From Lentimicrobiaceae bacterium (lineage in GTDB: Bacteria; Bacteroidota; Bacteroidia; Bacteroidales; UBA4417), in contig JADLKF010000011.1 of NCBI GenBank assembly GCA_015657475.1, forward strand, positions 1 to 33,706: a stretch of 33,706 bases of DNA, written 5' to 3'. Below the pieces are notes generated by a model. The model worked only from the letters and a program-made list of their open reading frames with translations, searched no databases and was not told the origin of the DNA. Positions within the stretch are counted from its first letter, which is position 1; every line of letters starts with the position of its first letter. The position numbers and the translations under genes are program-made. This document shows positions 1 to 9,040 of the stretch, in pieces.

Positions 1-2481
1 AACTTGTATATAGTCCATCGGGTACATCACGCAATGGGTATGGAACTTCGGCGACGGAACGACCCAAACCATCAACTTCCGAATAACCCAACACATCGCC
101 ACACCTATGCTGTTGCCGGAATCTACAATGCAACCCTCACCGTTACCAACAGCAACGGCTGCAGCAATACATACTCATGGATAATCAATGTTGTGAGCGC
201 TCCTGATCCAATTTCATCTACAGTGGTAGTTGTGCAGGCAGCCCGGTTCAGTTCACCGATATTACACAGTGACTGGTTCACATCCATTATCGCCTGGCTG
301 TGGAACTTCGGCGATCCAGCTTCGGGTATCCTTAATAACAGCCTGTTACAAAATCCGGCTCACACTATAAACCGGCCGGAAACTATACCGTGAGCTGATC
401 ATCTTCACCAGCAGCGGATGTACCGATACGCCTTTAGGACAATTACTATTGAACCTTGCCCTTCGTTGATTTCACTGCACAGTCAGCCTGCGAAGACAGC
501 CTGTTCAGTTCACGCGGCTGCTTCAATGAACCTGAATACATCACAAGCTGGTTCTGGCAGTTTGGTGACGGAGGTACCAGCACGCTGGCTTCACCTCGCA
601 CACCTATGCAAATCCGGGTACGTATACATGACACTAACAGTCTCTGACACCTCTGGATGCTCTAACTCTATCAGCCACCCGGTGATAATTTCACCGCACC
701 GGCTGTGAACTTTCAGCTTCACCAACCCCGCCTGCAGCAGTCGACCGTGTCATTTGCCGACCTCACACAGGTGCTACCGGATATATCACCCAGTGGACCA
801 TGGAACTTGGTGATGGTAATACCCAGACCATCCTGTTCCCCAACCTGCCAAACACAACCCACACTTACATCAATGCAGGCAATTTCAATGTAACGCTTAC
901 TGTTACTACAAACAACGGATGCACTACGTCGCACAGCCAAATATTACTGTTAGCGCTCAACTTCGGCCGCCTTTGTATATGATGCCGGGTGCGTGGAACG
1001 GCAACTGATTTCACCGACCTTTCCACTGACCGGTTCATCATTACCAGTCACCAATGGAACTTTGTGACCCGGGAAGCGGAAACGCAAATACCTCCTCTCT
1101 CACCAATCCGACACACATCTACAATACTGCGGATCATTCACTGTTACTCTTTTGTTACCAATGCCAACGGCTGCAGCGATACTACATCACAGGTTATCAC
1201 CATCGATGGCGCTCCGGCTATTGACTTCAGCGTAACACCAGGATGCAGTGGTGATACAACACAGTTTGTAAGCAGCACCTATGTAAATTGGCCAATACCC
1301 AGAGCTGGCTGTGGCAGTTCGGGATGCGGAACCTCAACCCTGCCGACCGATCCATATTTATGCTCAACCGGGTATTTACACCGTAACACTTACCATCACT
1401 GACCTCTCGGGTTGCCAGGCAACCAAATCAACGGCTATAACAATTAATCCTGCGCCCATTGCAGCATTCAGCGCATCAGCACCGGCTGCCAGAACACTGC
1501 CGTTACATTTACCGATCTGAGCAACGGCAACGGTGGCAATATTACAATGTGGCACTGGGTGTTTGGCGATGGACACGATACCACCTATACTGCATTTGCC
1601 CGACGATTACTCACTCCTATGCCCAGGCAGCTACATTCAATGTGAAACTCACCGTTTACACTCAGAATGGTTGTGAGAAAACCTACCAGCAAAACATAAC
1701 CATATCACCCGCACCGGTTGCCGGCTTCACCTACCAGAATACCTGCGAAGGTGACGCAACCCAGTTCACCGACCAGACCGCAGCCTCCGGTGGTGTCACC
1801 ATCGTGGCATGGGCCTGGAACTTCGGTGATCCTGCCAGCGGCGCTGCCAATGCCAGCACACTGAAGAATCCTTCACATACATTCACTGCTGCCGGCACTT
1901 ACCAGGTAGTTCTCTTTACTACCAATGCTTCAGGATGTACCGACAGCATCCAGATACCGGTCGTGATCAATCCTGAACCCGGTGTTGATTTCATCACCGG
2001 CCCTGTGACCTGCAATGGTAACCCGTTGAGTTCTACACTGATACCACGCAAACAAACATTGCCACTGTTCAGACATACGACTGGGATTTCGGTGACGGAA
2101 CACCGCACAGCAACCTGCAGAACCCGCTTCATACCTATGCTAACCCGGGACGTACACTGTCACACTGACAATTACCGACCTGTCAGGATGTGATAATGCG
2201 ATTACACACAATGTGACCATTTCTGCCGGCCCGATTCCCGCATTTGCTTACCAGCAAGCATGTGTTGGCACAGCAACACAGTTCACCGATCAGTCGTCGG
2301 CTCCTGCCGGAAGTTCGATCGTGAGCTGGCACTGGGATTTCGGTGTTAACGGCATAACCAGCGATACTTCAAATCTGCAGAATCCCGAATTCACTTACAC
2401 ACAGCCCGGTTTATACACCGCAACACTCACCGTTACTACTGAAAGCGGCTGCAGTAATTCAATCAGCCAGCCCGTTCAGAT
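1..2481 (+). pseudogene. frame-broken upstream part of a PKD-repeat T9SS surface protein
   Basis: This stretch is the upstream continuation of the intact PKD/CHU_C reading frame that follows. Translated piecewise, it gives about ten PKD cores (W-x-F-G-D type turns followed by H-T-Y, T-L-T-V and G-C strands), but the frame changes at least ten times. Visible switches lie near 80, 210, 280, 366, 394, 600 and 2480. Each switch joins two parts of the same PKD fold. For example, Y-I-T-Q-W-V-W-N-F-G-D-G is in frame 2 at 20-55, and its continuation H-T-Y-A-V-A-G is in frame 1 from about 94. No insertion or mobile element is present. The frame changes stop abruptly near 2480, which fits poor consensus quality at a contig end better than gene decay. 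The true start lies left of the window. I am confident of the PKD content and less sure whether the frameshifts exist in the organism. Confidence 0.8.
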
Positions 2482-4620
2482 ATGGAACACCCGACGGCAG
2501 CATTTGCCTATAACACTACACCATGCAGCAACGGTACAGTTCAGTTCATGGATCAGTCCACCGCCTTCCAGTCCACCGTTACCTCATGGCTATGGGAGTT
2601 TGAACCCTACCAGTACAGCACACTGCAGCATCCATCCTACACTTATTATAAGACGGACACCTGTTACTCAGTGAAACTGATCATCACCGACAGCCGAGGG
2701 TGCAGTGATACCGTCACTCAGCTGGTCTGCGTTCCCGCAGCATTCGCTGTGAGCTTTACTCAGCAAAACACCTGTGCCGGCAGCGCTGTACAGTTTACCT
2801 CGCAACTCGTGGCTCCGGGCAACGATATCATTAATTCGTACCAATGGAACTTCGGCGATCCCGCATCGGGCAGCACCAATAATTCAACTGCACAGAATCC
2901 GTCGCATGTGTTCAACCAGCCTGGATTCTACACGGTAACGCTCACTGCACTTGATATTTATGGTTGTTCGGCTACTTATATTCAGAATATTGTGATCAAT
3001 GCTCTGCCGGTCGCTGCATTCACCTATGTATCCGGCGTGTGCGACAGCACCATCACTTTCACCAGCACCAGTCTTGGTGTAGCCGCTCCTGTTGCTACCT
3101 ACACCTGGTCGTTTGGCGATGGAACGGTCCAGACCTTTGCAGCGCCTGTTAATACAGTTATCCATAAATACCCGGCCGGCGGTCAATACTCTGTCAGCCT
3201 GACTGTTACAGACGAAAACGGGTGCAGCCATTCGGTTACCGAAGAGGTAAGCCTCAACTCATGCCTGGTGGCTGCCATGATGATACCCGATACACTGATC
3301 TGCCAGAACTACACCATTACCTTCAGCGACCGCAGCTCAGGAGGTACAGGCATCAGTTCGTGGCAATGGACATGGGGCGACGGATCGGCTCCAACCAGTT
3401 ACACAACATTTACCCCGAGTGTTACCCACATTTATACTCAACCAGGACAGTTCTGGGTATCGCTCAAAGTCACCTCCATAGTCAACGGCAGTGTGATGTC
3501 CGATTCAACGGCAATCAGGATCAATGTCCTGGCTTCACCCCTGGCCGGATTTATCACCGACAAACAATGCTTCGGCGACAAGACCGCCTTCATGGATACC
3601 ACGAACAATAACGGTGCTCTCTGGGTGGATTACCAGTGGAACTTTGGCGACCCGCTGAGCCTTGATGACATATCGGAAGACAGGAATCCGACCTACACCT
3701 ATCACACTGTAGGACAGTTTGATGCAAGCCTTATTGTAACCAACCAGTACGGGTGCATTGATACGGCATCTGCACCGGTTACTATCCATGGTCTGCCCAA
3801 TGCTTCGTTTGACTACAGCGCTGCTTGCCAGAACCAGCCGACTTACTTCTTCGACCACTCCGATCCCAACATTGCACCGCTCACCCACTGGGGCTGGAGG
3901 ATTGACCAATCGCAACAAATCGGGTGGATGACCGGCTCAACTCCTTCCTTCACATTCGACGAAACCGGTAATTACCATGTCCTGCTCTCGGTAGCCGACA
4001 GCAACGGATGTATTGACACTGCCTCACGAAACATTTCAGTGTATCCTACTCCGGTGAGTGCATTCGGCCTCGAAAAAGACTTTGAAAACGTGCAGGGACA
4101 GGTACACTTTATCAACGGCTCACTCAACGCCGATCAATACTACTGGGATTTCGGCAACGGACAGACTTCGGCTGGTGAATCACCCGTGGTGCAGTATGAC
4201 AATGACGGCGATTACCTCGTACAACTGTTTGCATACAACCAGTATGGCTGTATCGACTCTACCAGCTTCCTCTACAGGATGATGTACACAGGCCTGTGGG
4301 TACCCAATGCCTTTGCGCCTTCAGGGCCAATTGAACAGACTCGAATCTGGAAACCTGTGGGTATAAACCTGGCTTACTACAGGGCTGAAATCTATGATCG
4401 CTGGGATGCCCTGATATGGTCATCCGAAGCCCTCGACGATAAAGGTGCGCCTGCCGAAGGATGGGATGGCACCTACAAAGAAGTGCCTTGCCAGCAGGGT
4501 AGCTACGTGTGGAAGATCACAGCTATTTTCCGTGATGGTAAGATATGGCGCAACAAGGATGTTGGCGATCACACTGATATGCCCGAACAAACCAGCGGTA
4601 CTATTACGCTGATCAGGTAG
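2482..4620 (+). CDS. PKD-repeat surface protein with type B (CHU_C) T9SS sorting domain, C-terminal part
   Basis: This is an open frame of 712 codons whose first ATG is not a real start, because the protein continues upstream in other frames. It holds seven PKD domains of about 85-90 residues, each with a W-x-F-G-D or similar turn and a conserved G-C near the last strand. The last ~110 residues form a gliding-motility-associated C-terminal domain: V-P-N-A-F-A-P at its start, Y-D-R-W in the middle, G-W-D-G-T and C-Q-Q-G-S-Y-V-W-K after it. In this family that domain directs export through the T9SS and attachment at the cell surface. The usual N-G-D-G-x-N-D after P-N-A-F is replaced by S-G-P-I-E-Q. 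PKD arrays generally act in adhesion or polysaccharide binding, but the ligand cannot be told here. With the broken part upstream, the protein has about 17 PKD domains. Confidence 0.88.
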   Translation: MEHPTAAFAYNTTPCSNGTVQFMDQSTAFQSTVTSWLWEFEPYQYSTLQHPSYTYYKTDTCYSVKLIITDSRGCSDTVTQLVCVPAAFAVSFTQQNTCAGSAVQFTSQLVAPGNDIINSYQWNFGDPASGSTNNSTAQNPSHVFNQPGFYTVTLTALDIYGCSATYIQNIVINALPVAAFTYVSGVCDSTITFTSTSLGVAAPVATYTWSFGDGTVQTFAAPVNTVIHKYPAGGQYSVSLTVTDENGCSHSVTEEVSLNSCLVAAMMIPDTLICQNYTITFSDRSSGGTGISSWQWTWGDGSAPTSYTTFTPSVTHIYTQPGQFWVSLKVTSIVNGSVMSDSTAIRINVLASPLAGFITDKQCFGDKTAFMDTTNNNGALWVDYQWNFGDPLSLDDISEDRNPTYTYHTVGQFDASLIVTNQYGCIDTASAPVTIHGLPNASFDYSAACQNQPTYFFDHSDPNIAPLTHWGWRIDQSQQIGWMTGSTPSFTFDETGNYHVLLSVADSNGCIDTASRNISVYPTPVSAFGLEKDFENVQGQVHFINGSLNADQYYWDFGNGQTSAGESPVVQYDNDGDYLVQLFAYNQYGCIDSTSFLYRMMYTGLWVPNAFAPSGPIEQTRIWKPVGINLAYYRAEIYDRWDALIWSSEALDDKGAPAEGWDGTYKEVPCQQGSYVWKITAIFRDGKIWRNKDVGDHTDMPEQTSGTITLIR

Positions 4621-4728
4621 ACCATCTAGCAAATTACCTCACTATTGTATATCCTCCTGAAAAAGAGTGAGCCATTCACATGTGAGGAAATTTCCAGGTC
4701 AACGATCAATTTTTTACTATTTCGTCAT

Positions 4729-4757
4729 CTTGCGTTTGGTTTCTATTTTTATATTTG
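4729..4757 (+). promoter_or_regulatory. candidate Bacteroidota promoter for the GH109 gene
   Basis: TATATTTG at 4750-4757 matches the -7 consensus TAnnTTTG exactly. CTTG at 4729-4732 is a one-mismatch -33 element with a 17-base spacer. The ATG at 4782 lies 24 bases downstream. A TTG codon inside the -7 box is therefore an unlikely start. Confidence 0.45.
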
Positions 4758-4781
4758 CGAAACAAAAAGAAAGATTCAACC

Positions 4782-6212
4782 ATGCAAAAGAAAAGCAATC
4801 GTAAAAGCAGGCGAGATTTTCTCAAACTTACTGCCATTGGAACAGCCGCTGCCAGCCTTGCTCCACTCACAGGTTCATTTGCCAGCAATGCTGACGATGT
4901 ATCAGATGTTTTACCTTCAGTGTCATCACCCCAGGTACCAAAAGCGACACGAAAATCAGTGATGGGGCTGGTATGTGAACCGCTGGAAACAGTAAGAATT
5001 GCCGTTATAGGTGTTGGTATGCGCGGCAGCGACGCTGTACGTCGTTTACTCCAGGTTGAAGGAGTGAAGATACTAGCCATCTGCGACCCGGTAGAACACC
5101 TGGTTAAAGAATCAAACAAGACTATAACCGATGCCGGACTCCCTGCTGCTGCAGAATACACAGGTGATGAGGACTGGAAAAAAGTTTGCGAGAGGGAAGA
5201 TATTGATCTTATTTACTCTTGCACACCTTGGTATCTGCACACCCCAATTGCTGTATATGCAATGCGCTGTGGCAAACATGCTGCTACTGAAGTTCCGGCA
5301 GCGATGTCGCTTGATGAATGCTGGCAATTGGTGAATACTGCCGAAGAAACCCAGCGGCAATGCATGATGCTTGAAAACTGCTGCTATGATTTCTTTGAGA
5401 TGGCAACGTTGAACATGGCCCGCAACGGGGTCTTTGGAGAAATACTTCATGCCGAGGGCGCATATATTCATGACCTACGCTGGCTGAAATTTGCCGAAGA
5501 AAACAAAGGAGGTTACTACCACCGGTGGAGGCTCGATTACAGTAAGAAACATAATGGGAACCTTTACCCGACACACGGCCTTGGACCTATTGCGCAGATT
5601 ATGGGTATAAACAGGGGCGACCGTTTTGAATACCTGACTTCAATGTCGACGAAACAAGTTGGCCTAAGCCTTTATGCTGCCGAAAAATACGGGGCAAACT
5701 CTCCTGATGCCTTACAGGAGTATAAACTGGGTGACATGAATACCACCCTGATACATACTGCAAAAGGACACACCCTTATGGTCCAGCATGATACAACCAG
5801 CCCGCGCCCTTACAACCGTATACATCTTATCAGCGGCACAAAAGGCATGGCCATCAAATATCCTAAACAAAATATTGCGCTCGAGCCATCAGCCCATGAA
5901 TTTCTGAAACAGGAAGATTTTGACGCCCTGATGGCAAAATATGAACACCCACTGGCAAAACAAATAGGTGAGAAAGCAAAGAAGGTAGGCGGACATGGCG
6001 GGATGGACTTTATTATGGATTACCGGCTTATCTATTGCCTGCGTAAAGGTTTGCCTCTAGACCAGGATGTTTACGATGCCGCAGCGTGGTCAAGCATTGT
6101 TCAGTTAAGTGAGATGTCGGTGGAGAAAAAAAGCCGTAGCATCGAAGTACCTGATTTTACGCGCGGAGCCTGGCAGACGGCTCAACCCTGGCCAATTGTT
6201 ACTATTGACTGA
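4782..6212 (+). CDS. GH109-family alpha-N-acetylgalactosaminidase (Gfo/Idh/MocA fold, Tat signal)
   Basis: The 476-residue product starts with a twin-arginine signal (S-R-R-D-F-L-K at 9-15, then a hydrophobic stretch), so it is probably exported folded with its cofactor bound. A Rossmann motif G-V-G-M-R-G lies at 77-82. The body matches the Gfo/Idh/MocA-like glycosidases of family GH109, which cleave terminal alpha-GalNAc by an NAD-dependent redox mechanism. Recognised family segments are NGNLYPTHGLGP (His265), MVQHDTTSPRPY, GGHGGMDF, LDQDVYDAAAWSS and PDFTRGAW. The ATG at 4782 is preferred because it follows a promoter-like box and begins the Tat n-region. The gene is monocistronic, between a PKD surface protein and a terminator, with no polysaccharide-utilisation genes (susC/susD) beside it. 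Substrate is inferred from the family, and other GH109 members have differing or untested specificities. Confidence 0.85.
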   Translation: MQKKSNRKSRRDFLKLTAIGTAAASLAPLTGSFASNADDVSDVLPSVSSPQVPKATRKSVMGLVCEPLETVRIAVIGVGMRGSDAVRRLLQVEGVKILAICDPVEHLVKESNKTITDAGLPAAAEYTGDEDWKKVCEREDIDLIYSCTPWYLHTPIAVYAMRCGKHAATEVPAAMSLDECWQLVNTAEETQRQCMMLENCCYDFFEMATLNMARNGVFGEILHAEGAYIHDLRWLKFAEENKGGYYHRWRLDYSKKHNGNLYPTHGLGPIAQIMGINRGDRFEYLTSMSTKQVGLSLYAAEKYGANSPDALQEYKLGDMNTTLIHTAKGHTLMVQHDTTSPRPYNRIHLISGTKGMAIKYPKQNIALEPSAHEFLKQEDFDALMAKYEHPLAKQIGEKAKKVGGHGGMDFIMDYRLIYCLRKGLPLDQDVYDAAAWSSIVQLSEMSVEKKSRSIEVPDFTRGAWQTAQPWPIVTID

Positions 6213-6244
6213 TCACCGGTTAACTAAACAATAATTAATTAAAC

Positions 6245-6280
6245 AACAAAACGGCCTTGTGAATAACAGGCCGTTTTGTT
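6245..6280. terminator. bidirectional hairpin terminator between convergent genes
   Basis: A perfect 13-bp inverted repeat (6245-6257 with 6268-6280) encloses a 10-base loop. It is GC-rich in the inner stem, with A and T tracts on the outer arms. It sits between the stop of the GH109 gene and the stop of the convergent membrane-protein gene. Confidence 0.8.
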
Positions 6281-6302
6281 TATCATATATTACACGGCCA
6301 AA

Positions 6303-7043
6303 TTACTTTGTTGTGTTGTATAATAATCCAAACCTGAACCCGATATACATGTTGTGTGATCCCTCATATATGCCGCGAACGTTCGGAATACGGTAATCCT
6401 TGCTGTTTATATCGAGGATGCCGTAGGCTGTCTCAAAGGTGTAATTCATGGTCAACTTAGGCAGATCAGCGAGCCTGAACATTTTGTTGAATTCAATGCC
6501 AATCATAATATCTACCGGCCGGTACCAGTCATAAACTCTAATCGATCCCGTAGGAAGGTAGTCAGGGTTATTCAGCGGAAGTCCGCCTTCATTCCTGTAA
6601 AAGTATTGACTCGCCTGAGTTAGAAAACTGAACTGGGGCCCAACTGAGAACCAGGTCGGGTATTCATGACCCGACAAAGCAAACATTGCCATAACGGGAA
6701 TTTGGATATAACCAAGGCTTACTTCCCTCCTTGCAGTTGCACCACGCTGATCACCTTCATAATTCTGCCCCATCTTCCTGTAACCGAATCCGGCATTTAC
6801 ACCAAAATCTTTACCCGGGAAATAGGATACTCTAAAACCTGTCGATAACCCATAAGAAGTGGCATAATCCATTTCGGCATTGCCATAGATATCCTGATTT
6901 ATGATCCACCGGGTATGGAAACCAATCACAGGTTCAAGATGCAGGCTGCCTTTTTGCTGTGCATCAGAATCTGAAACCAATACACAAATTATAGATACCA
7001 CTATAAGTGAGACTTTTAAGATTATGTAATTAAATCGATTCAT
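6303..7043 (-). CDS. outer-membrane beta-barrel protein (paralogue 1)
   Basis: The 246-residue product has an N-terminal signal peptide (hydrophobic stretch ending near S-D-A-Q at about residue 29). It then shows alternating aromatic and polar strands, typical of small outer-membrane beta-barrels of the PorT/OmpA-barrel type in Bacteroidota. It ends with strand-like G-F-R-F-G-L-L-Y. It is clearly paralogous to the product of 7431-8189: both contain GYRKMGQNYEG, E-Y-P-T-W-F-S-x-G-P-Q, E-F-N-K-M-F-R and L-T-M-N-Y-T at equivalent places. No enzymatic or binding motif is visible and the function is unknown. The two genes are separated by a terminator, so this copy is probably transcribed on its own. 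Confidence 0.75.
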   Translation of the reverse strand: MNRFNYIILKVSLIVVSIICVLVSDSDAQQKGSLHLEPVIGFHTRWIINQDIYGNAEMDYATSYGLSTGFRVSYFPGKDFGVNAGFGYRKMGQNYEGDQRGATARREVSLGYIQIPVMAMFALSGHEYPTWFSVGPQFSFLTQASQYFYRNEGGLPLNNPDYLPTGSIRVYDWYRPVDIMIGIEFNKMFRLADLPKLTMNYTFETAYGILDINSKDYRIPNVRGIYEGSHNMYIGFRFGLLYNTTK

Positions 7044-7185
7044 GACTTGAAAATGAAAGAAATTTGATGCCAGATAATAACTTGCAGATTATTTTTTTAA
7101 GTAGTTCCCAACACTATTTAAGAGAAATCTTTTCAGGTGACTGTAACACATGAAGTTTATCAGTCCGGATTACACTACTCTTATG

Positions 7186-7220
7186 TAAATATACGATAAT
7201 CTAACAACTTTCAAGCCAAA
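7186..7220 (-). promoter_or_regulatory. weak candidate promoter for outer-membrane paralogue 1
   Basis: Read on the minus strand, TTTG (7220-7217), a 23-base spacer and TATATTTA (7193-7186) resemble the Bacteroidota promoter with one mismatch in the -7 box. It would give a leader of about 135 bases before the ATG at 7043, longer than other leaders in this window. Confidence 0.3.
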
Positions 7221-7265
7221 TAGTTCTCGTTTTATATATTCTGGATTTAACTCGCTGGTATAATA

Positions 7266-7298
7266 AATAAAAAAAGGCTTTGATTATTAACCAAAGCC
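7266..7298 (-). terminator. rho-independent terminator after outer-membrane paralogue 2
   Basis: On the minus strand, GGCTTTG (7298-7292) pairs with CAAAGCC (7282-7276) across a 9-base loop. A T-rich run follows at 7275-7266. It lies about 130 bases past the stop of the upstream minus-strand gene. Confidence 0.7.
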
Positions 7299-7430
7299 GT
7301 TTGATAAAGACTGATTGATTTTCTGCTGTTATAAGCCAGCAGTAACTTGTAGTGAACAGATTAAGTATGAGAAAACTAGTACACAAGTATCTTTATTAAA
7401 ACAATGAATCAGTTTCGATTTTGTGATAAA

Positions 7431-8189
7431 CTATCTCACAGCTCTATACATTATACCGATCCTGAATCCGAAATACATGTTATGAGAGGGACCATAAACC
7501 TTTCTGTAGTTAGGGATCCTGTATGCATTACCATTTATATCGAGCAAACCGAACCCTGATTCAAGGGTATAGTTCATCGTCAAACGGGGCGTTTTGTTAA
7601 ACCTGAACATTTTATTGAATTCCATCACAATCATGAGGTCAAATGGCTTGTACCATTGGTAGGTGTTGGTATCTCCTTCGGGAAGGTACTCAGGTTTAGC
7701 CATGCTTTCACCACCCGGTTCACGGGTAAAGTACTGGTTGGCCTTGGCAAGAAAACACACCTGTGGCCCGATTGAAAACCAAGTCGGATATTCTCTGTCA
7801 GCGAGTGCAAACATACCGAGCAACGGAATTTGTACATAATCCAGAGTGACCTTCCTCTTGGCATTTGCACCTTTTTCTTCTCCTTCATAATTCTGGCCCA
7901 TTTTCCTGTAACCGATCCCATAGTTCATTCCAATGTCGGAAGATGCAAAGTAATAGGTGCGGAAACCGCCATACGGGCCGAAAGATGTGACATATGGAAG
8001 TTCTCCATTGCCATAAATTGCCTGGTTGGCTATCCATCGGCTGGTAATTGCAACCGAAGGCTCAAGGTAGAAACTGCCTCCTCTTTGCGACATTACAGCC
8101 GGTGCAAAAACGAGTGAGATGGAAATAATGAGTAACGCCTTTCTGAGAAATTTAAGTTTATCACCGAAGCGTTTTTGATTCGTCTTCAT
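7431..8189 (-). CDS. outer-membrane beta-barrel protein (paralogue 2)
   Basis: The 252-residue product has a lysine/arginine-rich n-region, a hydrophobic signal segment and a cleavage-like V-M-S-Q. A barrel-like sequence follows that parallels the gene at 6303-7043 over its whole length. Shared blocks include GYRKMGQNYEG, E-Y-P-T-W-F-S-I-G-P-Q, E-F-N-K-M-F-R, L-T-M-N-Y-T and P-S/G-x-H-N-M-Y. The start is 14 bases after the stop of the MobB-like gene on the same strand, so the two may be co-transcribed. A clear terminator follows. The pair probably arose by tandem duplication. No ligand or substrate can be inferred. Confidence 0.75.
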   Translation of the reverse strand: MKTNQKRFGDKLKFLRKALLIISISLVFAPAVMSQRGGSFYLEPSVAITSRWIANQAIYGNGELPYVTSFGPYGGFRTYYFASSDIGMNYGIGYRKMGQNYEGEEKGANAKRKVTLDYVQIPLLGMFALADREYPTWFSIGPQVCFLAKANQYFTREPGGESMAKPEYLPEGDTNTYQWYKPFDLMIVMEFNKMFRFNKTPRLTMNYTLESGFGLLDINGNAYRIPNYRKVYGPSHNMYFGFRIGIMYRAVR

Positions 8190-8203
8190 TGGTAGAGTAA
8201 TAA

Positions 8204-8758
8204 TTAGTTATTTATTATCCAGCGATTTTTACAAAAGTTTACTTTTTCAATGTTTCCGAAAACTGCGTGTAAGCCCGGAGTGCAATCTATGACTAAGTCA
8301 GCCAGACTTTCGAGATCCTGGTTCTTCTTTGCAGGCAGTTTATCGTCACCGGAATGCATAAAGATAAATGCACCGGGCTCAATAACATGCCTCAAACTAC
8401 TGCTCTCACACACAACAAGATGGTCAGAAGGCACCAACTCAGACAACTGTTCAGCAATCATACGCAGGCCGGAAGTATCAACTTGCACGTAGTAAGCTTT
8501 CAAAGCTCCTGCTGAAAGCATTCTGGCCGTGTCTTTTGTTGATGACATATTAACCTCTTCGTAAATTTTTAACATCTCAGTTTCATCATTGTCATGATTG
8601 CCATGGAAAATTTCTTCTCCCTTTCTTATGCCTGTGACTTTTAAACCGATTATTTTCTGATATGCTGAAAATCGCTCAATTATTGCGCAGGCCAACGTTG
8701 TCTTCCCTATATTCCTTGCATTGCCTGCTATCAAAAGCATATTTGGCATTTCAATCAT
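8204..8758 (-). CDS. MobB-like P-loop NTPase
   Basis: The 184-residue protein begins with a Walker A loop (G-N-A-R-N-I-G-K-T-T at 12-21) right after a short hydrophobic strand. This matches the layout of MobB, the nucleotide-binding helper in molybdopterin guanine dinucleotide synthesis. A later C-E-S-S-S-L-R segment is also typical of MobB-like proteins. No molybdenum cofactor gene or molybdoenzyme lies nearby, so the pathway assignment is uncertain. The ATG at 8758 is backed by an unusually good ribosome binding site for this phylum (AAAGGAGA, about 7 bases upstream). The gene is followed after 14 bases by an outer-membrane protein gene on the same strand. A general GTP-binding role unrelated to Mo cofactor is the main alternative. 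Confidence 0.65.
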   Translation of the reverse strand: MIEMPNMLLIAGNARNIGKTTLACAIIERFSAYQKIIGLKVTGIRKGEEIFHGNHDNDETEMLKIYEEVNMSSTKDTARMLSAGALKAYYVQVDTSGLRMIAEQLSELVPSDHLVVCESSSLRHVIEPGAFIFMHSGDDKLPAKKNQDLESLADLVIDCTPGLHAVFGNIEKVNFCKNRWIINN

Positions 8759-9040
8759 GTTGTCTCCTTTTATTGATAGCCGGTGAGTGAAAAAGTAATC
8801 GTTTAAACTTGCGATTTTTTAAGTTATGTACCTAAAAATATGAATTATAGTATCTAATACGGAGGACATCTGGCGAAATTTCAGTTGAGCTATCACCCTC
8901 CTTTCTATATAGCCTTCTAACAAAACAATATATCCCTGGGGTTCTTTATACGATAACAAAAGAGAGAAATTGCAGTAATTTCCGGCGAATCCAGTATGCC
9001 GTTAGCAAAATGAACCATTACTGAAGATAATTCGTCAGCC

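Larger units (their letters stand above)
7044..7430. other. intergenic region between two paralogous membrane-protein genes
   Basis: This 387-base AT-rich stretch has no credible gene. It holds a minus-strand terminator and a weak minus-strand promoter candidate, both listed separately. The 61-codon minus-strand frame here has no family resemblance and overlaps the terminator. Confidence 0.7.

Noticed and set aside
2884-3231. 115-codon minus-strand frame opposite the PKD gene
   Set aside because: It lies wholly within an intact PKD coding frame and has no signal, motif or promoter of its own.
4755-4781. TTG start upstream of the GH109 ATG
   Set aside because: The codon is part of the -7 promoter box, and the Tat signal is complete from the ATG at 4782.
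7201-7386. 61-codon minus-strand frame between the two barrel genes
   Set aside because: It spans the terminator hairpin, lacks a ribosome site and resembles nothing recognisable.
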